A stretch of 64,000 nucleotides of DNA from Anaerostipes hominis (ex Lee et al. 2021) (GCF_002270485.1 NZ_NQOG01000014.1:1-64000), one strand, 5' to 3'; positions 35,333-43,926 are shown, counted from the first letter of the stretch. Program-made: numbers and translations. Notes: a model not told the origin generated them from the letters alone.

Positions 35333-36652
35333 ATGCAGAAAGAAACAGAAAAAGCAGAGAGGCTTGCCGAAGCCGGAAAGCAGATCCTCATGGCTTCAAG
35401 AGATGAACTTTATCTGCACATGAGGTTCATGGATCTGGCATTGAGCAGCTTTTTTTATATATGCCATGCAGACGCAGAGAGAATCGCCTCTGACGGCAGG
35501 GTTATATACTTTCATCAGGGGTATCTGGCAAAGTTGTATGCACAGGACAGAAGAATGGTGAACCGGATGTATCTCCATTTGGTACTGCACTGCCTTTTTC
35601 ATCATCTGACCGGACAGAAAAACAGGGAAAAAGAATTGTGGGACATCAGCTGTGATATTGCTGTCGAATCCGTGATCGACCAGTGGAAGACCGCGTCGGT
35701 TTCTTTATATGGAACTGTGTTCCGAAAAGATATTTATAAACGTCTCAGGAAAGAACTGAAGGTGCTGACGGCGGAAGGCATCTACAAAAGGATCAAGGAA
35801 TGGGAGCCTACAGAACAGGAAATAAAGCGCATCGGGGAAGAGTTTGTCATGGACAGCCACAGCTTCTGGCCGACGAAAGACCAGCCAAAGATGCAGCAGG
35901 AGATCCGGAACCAGTGGCAGGACATCAGTGAAAAGATGGAACTGGATATGGAGACATTTTCCCAGGAGATGTCTGCGGACGCGGGAGATATGGTCCGGCA
36001 GATGCAGATCGAAAACAGGGAGAGGTATGATTACCGGGAATTTCTGAAAAAATTTGCGGTGCTTAAAGAGGAAATCGGTGTGGACGAGGATTCTTTTGAC
36101 TATGTGTTCTACACCTACGGGCTTCGTATGTACGGAAACATGCCGTTAGTGGAGCCACAGGAGTGGAAAGAAGTAAAAAAAGTAGAAGAATTTGCGATCG
36201 TCATTGATACCTCCATGTCCTGTTCCGGTGAACTGGTAAAGAAGTTTTTGGAAGAGACCTATGGCATTTTAAAGGAAGAAGAAACATTTCTTAAAAAGGT
36301 CAACATCCATATCATTCAATGTGATGAAAAAATCCAGAAAGATAAAAAGATCCGTGATAAAAAAGAGCTGAAAGAATATATGGAACATTTGGAGCTCAAA
36401 GGGGAAGGCGGTACAGACTTCCGCCCGGCATTTGAGTATATAGTAAAGCTCATGGAAGAAGGAGAATTTTACAGTCTCAAGGGAGTTTTGTATTTTACAG
36501 ACGGGCAGGGGATTTATCCGAAGAAAAAGCCGCCGTTTGAGACTGCTTTTATTTTCATGGAAGAAGAATACGAGGATGCCCACGTACCGCCGTGGGCGAT
36601 GAAACTGATTGTTTGCGAAGAAGAGTTTGAAGGAGAAGATTATGGACATTAA
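35333..36652 (+). CDS. vWA-domain protein with metallopeptidase-like N-terminus
   Basis: 439 residues. The N-terminal part (about 30-130, DUF2201-like) has a helix HLVLHCLFHH (82-91) recalling a zinc-peptidase motif, followed by WDISCDIAVESVID. The C-terminal von Willebrand A domain has a full metal-ion site: D292-T-S-M-S296, T361 in GGTDF and D390 in FTDGQG. vWA proteins of this kind act as partners of MoxR ATPases. Ribosome site TTAGGAGAAAT. The next gene starts 11 bases before this one ends. Confidence 0.8.
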   Translation: MQKETEKAERLAEAGKQILMASRDELYLHMRFMDLALSSFFYICHADAERIASDGRVIYFHQGYLAKLYAQDRRMVNRMYLHLVLHCLFHHLTGQKNREKELWDISCDIAVESVIDQWKTASVSLYGTVFRKDIYKRLRKELKVLTAEGIYKRIKEWEPTEQEIKRIGEEFVMDSHSFWPTKDQPKMQQEIRNQWQDISEKMELDMETFSQEMSADAGDMVRQMQIENRERYDYREFLKKFAVLKEEIGVDEDSFDYVFYTYGLRMYGNMPLVEPQEWKEVKKVEEFAIVIDTSMSCSGELVKKFLEETYGILKEEETFLKKVNIHIIQCDEKIQKDKKIRDKKELKEYMEHLELKGEGGTDFRPAFEYIVKLMEEGEFYSLKGVLYFTDGQGIYPKKKPPFETAFIFMEEEYEDAHVPPWAMKLIVCEEEFEGEDYGH

Positions 36653-38117
36653 ACGTGCGAAACAGGAAATTAAAGATTCTGTGGAAGCGTATTTAAATAA
36701 AAATGAGTACGGGGAATACCGGATACCGGCGTTGAGACAGAGGCCGATTCTTTTGATGGGGCCTCCCGGGATCGGAAAGACACAGATTATGGAACAGATT
36801 GCAAAGGAATGCGGCATTGGGCTGGTAGCTTATACGATCACCCATCACACAAGACAGAGTGCCGTTGGGCTTCCGTTCATTAAAGAAAAAACCTATGGAG
36901 ATGTCACATATTCCGTGACAGAGTATACTATGAGCGAGATCATAGCTTCGGTATATGAAAAAATAGAACAGACCGGTCTTGAGGAGGGCATCTTATTCAT
37001 TGATGAGATCAACTGCGTCTCTGAGACGCTGGCGCCCACCATGCTGCAGTTTTTGCAGTGCAAGACCTTTGGAAATCAGAAGGTACCGGAGGGATGGGTC
37101 ATCGTGGCGGCCGGGAATCCACCGGAATACAATAAGTCTGTCAGGGAGTTTGATGTGGTGACATTGGACAGGATCAAACTGATCGATGTGGAAGCAGACT
37201 ATGATGTCTGGAAGGAATATGCATATAGAGCAGGAATCCATCCCGCTGTCATGGCTTACCTTGAGATCCGGAAAAATCATTTTTACAGGATGGAGACAAC
37301 AGTAGACGGAAAAGCCTTTGTGACTGCCAGGGGATGGGAGGATTTGTCCGACTTTATGAAGGCGTACGAAGGACTTGGAAAAACTGTTGATCGGGATGTG
37401 ATTTATCAGTATATCCGGCATTTAGGGATTGCCAAAGAGTTTGCAAATTATTTGGAACTTTACAGAAAATACAGAAAGGACTATAAAATTGACGAGATCC
37501 TCGAGGGTTCTTTCACGGAAGACATGCTGGAGAAACTGAAATTTGCTCCGTTTGACGAGCGGCTCAGCATTGTCCATCTGCTGAACGGAAAATTAAATGA
37601 GTTTTTCATGGAATATGCGAAAACAGATGCCTATGTAAGCGAGCTTTTTTCATGGCTGAAAGACTACATGGAGCATGAGTCTATGCAGGAAACACATAAA
37701 AAAGCTGAGTCAGAATTTCAGAAGAGAAAGAAAGCCGAGCAGATTGCGAAGGAGGAAGAACATATATGGAAGAAGGTCATCGGGAGACTGGAAACTTACC
37801 TTGAAAATTTGAAGAAAGAGAAACCGCAGGATGAGCCGAAAGCGGTTCGAAGCTGGTTTAAAGCAGAGACAGAAAGCAGGGAGCAGCTGGTGGAGAAGAT
37901 ATCGGATGCCCTTCTTTATGCCTTTGATTTCATGGAGGCAGCCTTCGGGGACGGACAGGAAATGGTGGTCTTTGTCACGGAGCTGAATGTGAATTATTAC
38001 AGTGTCCGATTTATTAAAGAAAACGGCTGTGATCCTTATTATAAATATAATAAAGGCCTCCTTTTTGACGAAAGACAGGAAGGGATTCTTGAACAGATCA
38101 AAGATGCGGTGAGATAA
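36642..38117 (+). CDS. MoxR-type AAA+ ATPase
   Basis: 491 residues. AAA+ core with Walker A GPPGIGKT (40-47), Walker B ILFIDEIN (117-124) and sensor 1 in VIVAAGNPPEYNKS. After the ATPase core (to about 290) there is a long helical C-terminal extension with a charged coiled coil (about 350-400) and a small terminal domain. MoxR proteins are chaperone-like and usually work with a vWA partner, here the overlapping upstream gene. ATG 36642 follows GAAGGAGAAGATT inside the end of the vWA gene. Confidence 0.85.
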   Translation: MDIKRAKQEIKDSVEAYLNKNEYGEYRIPALRQRPILLMGPPGIGKTQIMEQIAKECGIGLVAYTITHHTRQSAVGLPFIKEKTYGDVTYSVTEYTMSEIIASVYEKIEQTGLEEGILFIDEINCVSETLAPTMLQFLQCKTFGNQKVPEGWVIVAAGNPPEYNKSVREFDVVTLDRIKLIDVEADYDVWKEYAYRAGIHPAVMAYLEIRKNHFYRMETTVDGKAFVTARGWEDLSDFMKAYEGLGKTVDRDVIYQYIRHLGIAKEFANYLELYRKYRKDYKIDEILEGSFTEDMLEKLKFAPFDERLSIVHLLNGKLNEFFMEYAKTDAYVSELFSWLKDYMEHESMQETHKKAESEFQKRKKAEQIAKEEEHIWKKVIGRLETYLENLKKEKPQDEPKAVRSWFKAETESREQLVEKISDALLYAFDFMEAAFGDGQEMVVFVTELNVNYYSVRFIKENGCDPYYKYNKGLLFDERQEGILEQIKDAVR

Positions 38118-38233
38118 GGATTTTAGATTTACAAAGACCTGAAAGCAAGTTAAACTAGAGATATAAAGCAATGGAAGACAGCCGGGAAAGTGCAGAACAG
38201 ATCAGCAGTTATGCAGAGGAAAGGAGCCTTTTT

Positions 38234-38620
38234 ATGAACAAAGATTTAAAATATGAGAATTATCTGACACAGCCGAATTCACTCCCTTTTGAGGAAGCTA
38301 TGGAGATTTATGAGGCAATCCTTCAGAATTCGCCGGAGGATGACGAAGAGTTTGAAGAATTTTGGGAATTGGCTCTGAGTGCAATGACTGTCTATGCGGA
38401 CCTCCGGGCAAATTGGAAGCAGATCAGGAAAGGTCAGCGGGACAATGACGGAAGGACGAGAAAGCATGATAATGTCATACACACATTGAATCTTCTGAGC
38501 GGCATGATGGAGCAGAGAGGGCTGGATGTTTCATGGAGGAAGCAGCTCGGTGACCAGAGAAAACGGATTGGCGATTTTGCCTGCTATGTAGCGATGCTTT
38601 ACGGCTTATCTGCGCGCTAG
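38234..38620 (+). CDS. Small helical protein of the LRR-vWA-MoxR operon
   Basis: 128 residues, no recognised domain. Mostly helical and acidic in the middle (LQNSPEDDEEFEEFWELAL), ending in FACYVAMLYGLSAR. AGGAAAGGAGCC is 6 bases before ATG 38234; an in-frame ATG at 38171 lacks such a site. It lies 116 bases after the MoxR gene and 14 before the macrodomain gene, so it probably belongs to the same transcript. Confidence 0.6.
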   Translation: MNKDLKYENYLTQPNSLPFEEAMEIYEAILQNSPEDDEEFEEFWELALSAMTVYADLRANWKQIRKGQRDNDGRTRKHDNVIHTLNLLSGMMEQRGLDVSWRKQLGDQRKRIGDFACYVAMLYGLSAR

Positions 38621-38634
38621 AAAGGAAATGTAAC

Positions 38635-39138
38635 ATGGAAATAAAGATAACCTTGGGTGATATCACAAAGGTTCCGGCAGATGCCATCGTCAATGCCGCC
38701 AATCCGACGCTTTTGGGCGGAGGGGGTGTGGACGGTGCCATCCATGCGGCGGCCGGACCCGAACTTTTGGCGGAGTGCCGCACCTTGGGCGGATGTGATA
38801 CCGGAGATGCGAAGATTACGAAAGCGTACAGACTTCCTGCACAATATGTGATTCACACGCCCGGACCGGTGTGGAGAGACGGGGATGACTGTGAGGAAGA
38901 ACTTTTAGCTGACTGCTACAAAAGCTGTCTTAAGCTGGCCGCAGAGCATGGATGCAGGCATGTGACCTTTCCGTCCATCAGCACGGGCCTGTTCCGGTTT
39001 CCGCTTTCAAAGGCTGCGCCGATTGCGGTGAGGACCATAAAAGAATTCTGCGGAAACAAAGATATTTTTGACTGCATTGAATTCGTCTGTTTCGACGAAA
39101 AGACAAAAAAAGCATATGAAACTGCGCTGGAGGATTAA
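38635..39138 (+). CDS. Macrodomain protein, O-acetyl-ADP-ribose deacetylase (YmdB-like)
   Basis: 167 residues, a single macrodomain that hydrolyses O-acetyl-ADP-ribose or removes ADP-ribose from proteins. Signatures: GDITKVPADAIVNAANPTLL, GGGGVDGAIHAAAGP, YVIHTPGPVW, and TFPSISTGLFRFPLSKA. GAAAGGAAATGTAAC precedes ATG 38635. The placement directly after the MoxR operon suggests a shared role, but the spacing also allows chance. Its 3' end touches the convergent Crp-type gene (4-base overlap). Confidence 0.9.
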   Translation: MEIKITLGDITKVPADAIVNAANPTLLGGGGVDGAIHAAAGPELLAECRTLGGCDTGDAKITKAYRLPAQYVIHTPGPVWRDGDDCEEELLADCYKSCLKLAAEHGCRHVTFPSISTGLFRFPLSKAAPIAVRTIKEFCGNKDIFDCIEFVCFDEKTKKAYETALED

Positions 39139-39800
39139 ACACCGGCAGTATGTTCCGGGAGAAGGCGGACCATTCTCTTTTCAGAAGAAAGGATGCCGTC
39201 TTCTTTCATTTTTTTCAGTTCCCGCATCATTGCGCTCCGGTCTATGGACAGATAATCCGCCAAATCTGACATGGTAAACGGGATATGAAAAGAACTGGAT
39301 TTCTGCCGCAGGGATTCCTGCATGAAATAACAATATAGCTTTTCACGGATGGTGCGCTTGCTCAAAACCTCGACTCTCTGGCTGAGACTCATAGTTTTTT
39401 GAGATATCAGCCAGGTGACATTCTGGATCAGCCGGATATGGCAGGCACAGGCATTAGTGCAGGGCTTCATGAGAGACTCATAATCGATCATGAGTACCCT
39501 GCATTCGGTATCACACTTCAGGTGAATATCTTCATACTCTTCAGAATGAAAAGCCAGAATTTCACCAAATACACTGTTTGTCTCCAGCTTCTCTAAAATG
39601 GTCCGGCTTCCGTTGAATTCATAGCGCAGGACGGAAGCAGTGCCGGAGAGAAGAATGCCCATGACAGGTTTTTGAGAAGAAAAATGATGGATCATTTCAC
39701 CGGAAGAAAACAGTTTTTCCTCTGAGTGAAAACAGTTCAGCATTTCCAGGCAGTCCCTGGATGTGATATCTGTGAACAGCGGATTTTCATTGTACTGCAT
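39135..39800 (-). CDS. Crp/Fnr-family transcriptional regulator
   Basis: 221 residues: a cyclic-nucleotide-like sensor fold (FSSGEMIHHFSSQKPVMGIL, about 25-120), a helical linker with three cysteines (KPCTNACACH), and a C-terminal winged helix (SDLADYLSIDRSAMMRELKK). The cysteine group might sense redox or bind a cluster, but the Fnr four-cysteine pattern is not met. ATG 39800 is chosen because AAAGGAGGTTTT is right upstream; ATG 39830 is not. Divergent from rubredoxin across 323 bases. Confidence 0.88.
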   Translation of the reverse strand: MQYNENPLFTDITSRDCLEMLNCFHSEEKLFSSGEMIHHFSSQKPVMGILLSGTASVLRYEFNGSRTILEKLETNSVFGEILAFHSEEYEDIHLKCDTECRVLMIDYESLMKPCTNACACHIRLIQNVTWLISQKTMSLSQRVEVLSKRTIREKLYCYFMQESLRQKSSSFHIPFTMSDLADYLSIDRSAMMRELKKMKEDGILSSEKRMVRLLPEHTAGV

Positions 39801-39980
39801 AAAAAAACCTCCTTTTTTTAAATATGGCATATAAATGTTGCAAATGCAACAGTAAAAATCATGGGCAGCATGGTATACTTACGTCACAGATGAAAGATAA
39901 TATGATACCAGGGTCAAAAGGGCATGCGTTTCATGCTTGTATGAAAAAGCAGGGCTTTGGGACCCATAAAACATGAGAAA

Positions 39981-40080
39981 GCAGCCCGATTAGGGCGGAT
40001 TTCGAATGTTTTTAGGATTGTGGGAGCACAAAGTGCGGAACAATCCGCTGGTATCTGGGGGTCAAAATACTTTTTGACCC
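39981..40080 (-). repeat. 100-base interspersed repeat, copy 1
   Basis: Read on the minus strand it matches 52338-52438: a hairpin GGGTCAAA/TTTGACCC, then GCGGATTGTTCCGCAC, TCCCACAATCCTAAAAACAT and a second hairpin around CCGCCCT/GGGC. It occupies the gap between the Crp-type gene and rubredoxin. Confidence 0.75.
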
Positions 40081-40123
40081 TTACATCACAATATGAATAA
40101 GTTAATAGATGGAGGTAACAACA

Positions 40124-40282
40124 ATGAAAAAATATCTTTGCGAACCATGCGGCTATGAATACGATCCGGCAGAAGGTGATCCGAGTCAGGGAATCGAACC
40201 GGGAACAGCTTTTGAGGATCTTCCGGAAGATTGGGTCTGCCCGATCTGCGGCCTTGGAAAAGATGTATTTGTAGAAGCTTAA
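40124..40282 (+). CDS. Rubredoxin
   Basis: 52 residues, a one-iron electron carrier. Both CxxC knuckles are present: [15 protein letters not shown] and [28 protein letters not shown] precedes ATG 40124. Rubredoxin delivers electrons to superoxide reductase, rubrerythrin and similar oxygen-defence enzymes in anaerobes; no such partner lies next to it. It is monocistronic, ending at the terminator at 40324. Confidence 0.95.
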   Translation: MKKYLCEPCGYEYDPAEGDPSQGIEPGTAFEDLPEDWVCPICGLGKDVFVEA

Positions 40283-40323
40283 ATTTTTCTTTAGTATAGT
40301 ACTCATTATAACCGGAGTTGAAA

Positions 40324-40354
40324 ACGTCCCGCAGATATTTGCGGGACGTTTTTT
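40324..40354 (+). terminator. Terminator after rubredoxin
   Basis: ACGTCCCGCA and TGCGGGACGT around GATATT, followed by seven T. Confidence 0.92.
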
Positions 40355-40389
40355 TGCTCAGGAGCTGTATGCCGCCTTTCAGGCCCCTA

Positions 40390-40417
40390 TTGTCCTGCTG
40401 AAAAAATGTGATATAAT
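40390..40417 (+). promoter_or_regulatory. Promoter of the ybaK operon
   Basis: TTGTCC 40390-40395, 16 bases, TATAAT 40412-40417. Confidence 0.65.
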
Positions 40418-40458
40418 AGACAGCAACATACATTCTATGAATGTTGGGAGGAAGGAAC

Positions 40459-40962
40459 ATGGCAAAAAAAGAGCCGAAGACCAATGCGATGAGGATTTTG
40501 GAGAAAGAAAAAATCAGGTTTGAGATCCATCGCTACGAATGTGAAGAATTTACTGACGGGGTGGCCATTGCGGATATGCTTGGACAGCCCTATGATAAGG
40601 TGTTTAAGACGCTGGTCACGGAGGGAAAGAGCAGGCAATATTTTGTGTTTGTCATTCCCATTGCCGAGGAGCTGGACTTAAAAAAGGCAGCTAAAGCCGT
40701 GGGCGAAAAATCAGTGGAAATGATTCACGTAAAGGATATAAACAAAGTCACAGGCTACATAAGAGGCGGCTGTACCGCCATAGGGATGAAAAAGGCCTAC
40801 CGCACTGTGGTGGATGAGAGCGTGAAGAATCTGGAGACACTTATCGTCAGCGGCGGAAAGCGGGGAACACAGGTGGAGCTTAATCCTGCAGATTATTTGA
40901 GAGCCTGTAAGGGAAGCACGGCGGATTTGATAAAAGACAAGAGAGGACGAAAAAATGATTGA
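40459..40962 (+). CDS. ybaK: Cys-tRNA(Pro)/Cys-tRNA(Cys) deacylase YbaK-like
   Basis: Hydrolyses mischarged Cys-tRNA(Pro). 167 residues with the YbaK core: DMLGQPYDKVFKTLVT (catalytic lysine region), YFVFVIPIAEELDLKKAAKA, YIRGGCTAIGMKKAYRTVV, and a C-terminal QVELNPADYL. GGGAGGAAGGAAC precedes ATG 40459; the ATG at 40441 is upstream of the ribosome site. Overlaps the carbonic anhydrase gene by 8 bases. Confidence 0.9.
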   Translation: MAKKEPKTNAMRILEKEKIRFEIHRYECEEFTDGVAIADMLGQPYDKVFKTLVTEGKSRQYFVFVIPIAEELDLKKAAKAVGEKSVEMIHVKDINKVTGYIRGGCTAIGMKKAYRTVVDESVKNLETLIVSGGKRGTQVELNPADYLRACKGSTADLIKDKRGRKND

Positions 40963-41512
40963 AGATATTTTGGAATATAACAAGGTATTTGTGAAAAATA
41001 AGATGTATGAACAGTACAAGACAAGCAAATATCCGGACAAAAAGATTGCGATCTTAACCTGTATGGATACCAGGCTTACGGAACTGCTTCCGGCAGCCCT
41101 TGGTTTAAAAAACGGGGATGTAAAGATCATTAAAAATGCAGGAGGAGTCACCAATCATTTGTTTGGAAGTGTGGTGAGAAGTCTTTTAATCGCAGTCTAT
41201 GAATTGGGGATCGAGGAGGTCATGGTCATCGGCCATACAGACTGCGGTGTTGGGCATATGAACAGCGATGGCATGATCCAGCACATGATCGACCGGGGGA
41301 TAGAAGAAGACAAGATTAATTTCATCAGACACTGCGGCATTGATTTTGATTCCTGGCTTGCAGGATTTGACTGTGTTTCCGACTCTGTCAATGAGACTGT
41401 GGAACTTCTGCGCACGCATCCGCTGATTCCGGACGACATTAAGATATTCGGGTATGTGATGAATACGGATACCGGAGAGATTATGACAACAGAAGAATTC
41501 AAAGGAGAATAA
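40955..41512 (+). CDS. Beta-class carbonic anhydrase
   Basis: Interconverts CO2 and bicarbonate. 185 residues; zinc ligands C36 in TCMDTR (with the D38-R40 dyad), H94 and C97 in GHTDCGVGHM. It belongs to the short clade common in Firmicutes. GAGAGGACGAAAAA precedes ATG 40955, inside the end of ybaK, and the stop is 3 bases from the fluoride channel gene. Confidence 0.92.
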   Translation: MIEDILEYNKVFVKNKMYEQYKTSKYPDKKIAILTCMDTRLTELLPAALGLKNGDVKIIKNAGGVTNHLFGSVVRSLLIAVYELGIEEVMVIGHTDCGVGHMNSDGMIQHMIDRGIEEDKINFIRHCGIDFDSWLAGFDCVSDSVNETVELLRTHPLIPDDIKIFGYVMNTDTGEIMTTEEFKGE

Positions 41513-41515
41513 TAC

Positions 41516-41881
41516 ATGATTCAGTGTGTATTTGTAGGTCTGGGAGGATTTCTCGGCGCAGTCTTCCGCTATCTTCTTGGGTTGATCCCGGTATCGGCGC
41601 AGATAAGGATTCCTGTGGTCACTTTGGGGATTAATGTGCTGGGAGCATTTGTGATTGGCATGATCGCCGGGTGGACGGGAAAGATACCGGCCCAAAATCC
41701 CAATCTGATCCTGTTTTTAAAGACTGGACTCTGCGGAGGATTCACTACATTTTCTACGTTTGCTCTTGAGACAGGGACCCTTGTCTCAGAGGGAAGAGTG
41801 AGTGAAGGTATTTTATATGTCGTACTGAGTGTGCTGTTTTCTGTCCTTGTGGTTTTTGCTGGACGGGCCGTTGCAGGATGA
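41516..41881 (+). CDS. crcB: Fluoride ion channel Fluc (CrcB)
   Basis: A 121-residue membrane protein with four helices that forms a dual-topology dimer exporting fluoride. Signatures: GGFLGAVFRYLLG, LGINVLGAFVIG with the conserved Asn, and the Phe-box GGFTTFSTFALET. AAAGGAGAATAAT precedes ATG 41516. No fluoride riboswitch is visible upstream, since it sits inside an operon. Single gene rather than a tandem pair, as expected for a dual-topology form. Confidence 0.93.
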   Translation: MIQCVFVGLGGFLGAVFRYLLGLIPVSAQIRIPVVTLGINVLGAFVIGMIAGWTGKIPAQNPNLILFLKTGLCGGFTTFSTFALETGTLVSEGRVSEGILYVVLSVLFSVLVVFAGRAVAG

Positions 41882-41923
41882 GAACCAAAAGTTTGCATAT
41901 ACTATCCCAAAGGAGGGATGGTT

Positions 41924-42307
41924 ATGACTAAAACCAAAAAGTTTATCCTTGGAGGCATTCTGTTTACGGCTGTGGTGGGCAGCCTCTGGCATTTTATCTA
42001 TGACTGGATTGGAAGATCGGAATTTCTCTGGTGGTTGTTTCCGGTCAGCGAAAAAGTGGAGGAGCACTATAAGCTTTTAATTTATCCGAATCTGATCTAC
42101 GGCCTTCTGATGTTTCGGTTTATGTACAGGCATATCAGATATTACTGGCTCCGCCTGGCCGTGGGGACCGGTTTGGGCTGTGTGGCTATCAGAGGATTGT
42201 TTGACGCATATACCGCCGTGTTAAAGAAAGATATGCTGATCATGGATTTATTCGTATTTGCCGTCAGTATATTGGTATCCTATGCATTCTTCTTAAAAAG
42301 GAGTTAA
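41924..42307 (+). CDS. DUF6512-like membrane protein
   Basis: 127 residues with about four membrane helices (8-24, 45-63, 70-90, 103-121). GSLWHFIYDWIGRSEFLWWLFPVSEKVEEHYKLL is typical of this uncharacterised family, which is usually encoded near unrelated genes in Clostridia. Segments quoted are from about residues 18-51. ATG 41924 is chosen: AGGAGGG (41911-41917) is 6 bases before it and abuts ATG 41918. Confidence 0.7.
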   Translation: MTKTKKFILGGILFTAVVGSLWHFIYDWIGRSEFLWWLFPVSEKVEEHYKLLIYPNLIYGLLMFRFMYRHIRYYWLRLAVGTGLGCVAIRGLFDAYTAVLKKDMLIMDLFVFAVSILVSYAFFLKRS

Positions 42308-42322
42308 AGGAGGTGCCTGCTT

Positions 42323-42526
42323 ATGAAGCTGTATTATTGTGACCGGGAGCAGGGGACAGAGACGTTGATTGCCGAAGCGCAGGAAGATAAAGAAATATGG
42401 AGAGCCATGGAACGCTGGTTGACGGAACATGGCTTTGGGCTGATTTATGTGATTCATCATATTGAAAAACAAAAGATTTATTACGAATTTGGAAAAGAAC
42501 ACTGCTTTTTTTTGGTTGTGACATAA
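42323..42526 (+). CDS. Hypothetical protein, 67 residues
   Basis: A short protein starting MKLYYCDREQGTETLIA, with IWRAMERWLTEHGFGLIYV and an end CFFLVVT. AAAGGAGGTGCCTGCTT is an excellent ribosome site before ATG 42323, and it is 15 bases after the membrane protein gene, so it is very probably real. I do not recognise the family. Mixed alpha/beta, no membrane segment or signal. Confidence 0.6.
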   Translation: MKLYYCDREQGTETLIAEAQEDKEIWRAMERWLTEHGFGLIYVIHHIEKQKIYYEFGKEHCFFLVVT

Positions 42527-42542
42527 GTAAGGAGGAAAAGAA

Positions 42543-42716
42543 ATGCTGCCGAATGATCCGGTGATACTGTTAAGCTACATCAACACACAGCTCAGGGACT
42601 ATTATGACAGTTTCGAGGAACTGTGCAAGAGTCTGTGTGTGGACTCAGGGGAGATCAGTGCAAAACTTTCGGGTATCGGTTATGAATATCATCCTGAGAC
42701 AAATCAATTTAGATAG
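42543..42716 (+). CDS. DUF4250 domain protein
   Basis: 57 residues: MLPNDPVILLSYINTQLRDY, then FEELCKSLCVDSGEI and GIGYEYHPETNQFR, matching the small helix-turn-helix-like DUF4250 family of Firmicutes, function unknown. TAAGGAGGAAAAGAA precedes ATG 42543. The last gene before CRISPR array 2; a weak hairpin (AATAAAGGC/GGCTTTTATT, 42722-42752) follows. Confidence 0.75.
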   Translation: MLPNDPVILLSYINTQLRDYYDSFEELCKSLCVDSGEISAKLSGIGYEYHPETNQFR

Positions 42717-42754
42717 TGGAGAATAAAGGCTGCCGGATGGGCGGCTTTTATTGG

Positions 42755-42929
42755 TTTTCCCAACCTGAAAAAGATACGAAATGCCGGGAGACCGCTTAAA
42801 ATGGCGGTTGGTAGCCGGTTTGAAAGAAAATACCGGAAAAACAGAAACGGTTGGGAAAAATTCAGAGAAACGTTGAATTTATCAGGAAAAATGACTATAA
42901 TGGAAATAAGGAATGGCGGAAATACGTTG
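42755..42929 (+). promoter_or_regulatory. CRISPR leader 2 with structured upstream module
   Basis: TTTTCCCAACC (42755-42765) and GGTTGGGAAAA (42849-42859) enclose 83 bases with an inner hairpin ACCGC/GCGGT around TTAAAATG. Promoter TTGAAT (42873-42878), 17 bases, TATAAT (42896-42901). From the second arm to the first repeat it is nearly identical to leader 1, ending AATGGCGGAAATACGTT. Confidence 0.75.
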
Positions 42930-43926
42930 GATAAATAAAAACAAGTGTTGTATTGAAATTCCTTAAACACAATGGAATGAGGGACGCTGACCAGATAAAT
43001 AAAAACAAGTGTTGTATTGAAATTTTGATAAATTTTGTATTTTAGTTTTTACATTTTCGATAAATAAAAACAAGTGTTGTATTGAAATCATTTTTAAATG
43101 CAAGTTCCAGCGTCATCATGTGGATAAATAAAAACAAGTGTTGTATTGAAATTTTTGGATTGAGAACGATACTCATACGTTTGAAAATGATAAATAAAAA
43201 CAAGTGTTGTATTGAAATTCCTCTTCCTCTTTCCCTTCTACGAGAAGTTTTGTAGATAAATAAAAACAAGTGTTGTATTGAAATAGCCCTTCACCGCCTA
43301 ATTGAGAAATAATATCTGGATAAATAAAAACAAGTGTTGTATTGAAATTTGCGCAATTCACGCATTCCACTCCAAACTCAAATGATAAATAAAAACAAGT
43401 GTTGTATTGAAATCGTAATCCAAAGGTATCACAACGCATCTTAAAGCGGGATAAATAAAAACAAGTGTTGTATTGAAATGTCAGGTCGGTTGTCATTTTG
43501 GAATGATCTTGTGAGATAAATAAAAACAAGTGTTGTATTGAAATAAGAAAATCCATGGCCATGAGAACCGGCATTTTCATGATAAATAAAAACAAGTGTT
43601 GTATTGAAATTCCGGATTGCTTCGAGTTTTTGTTCCGGTGTCAGAGATAAATAAAAACAAGTGTTGTATTGAAATTAATACGATCGGTCAATATCGGATT
43701 CTTTACCTAGTGATAAATAAAAACAAGTGTTGTATTGAAATATTGGCTTATCATCTTCTTTATATAACCAATCCTCGATAAATAAAAACAAGTGTTGTAT
43801 TGAAATTTCTTTATATATTCATATTTTTAGAGTATTTAATGATAAATAAAAACAAGTGTTGTATTGAAATTACAATGCATAAAAAAAGTTTGCCTGTAGA
43901 AACAAGATAAATAAAAACAAGTGTTG
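42930..43926 (+). CRISPR. CRISPR array 2: 16 repeats (last cut), 15 spacers
   Basis: 30-base repeats beginning GATAAATAAAAACAAG and ending TTGTATTGAAAT start at 42930, 42994, 43059, 43123, 43189, 43255, 43319, 43384, 43450, 43515, 43581, 43646, 43712, 43777, 43841 and 43906; spacers 34-36 bases. The repeat differs from array 1 at positions 7, 10 and 17. Repeat 16 is interrupted after about 20 bases by the IS256 copy. All full repeats look identical, so the array was recently active or is well preserved. Confidence 0.97.

Noticed and set aside
33690-42754. Possible cas genes between the two arrays
   Set aside because: Every gene there has another clear family or is small and non-Cas; the MoxR ATPase and LRR proteins are not Cas components.
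42704-43595. Minus-strand ORFs with repeated FQYNTCFYLS-like phrases
   Set aside because: Same cause, in CRISPR array 2; no start signal and no protein family.
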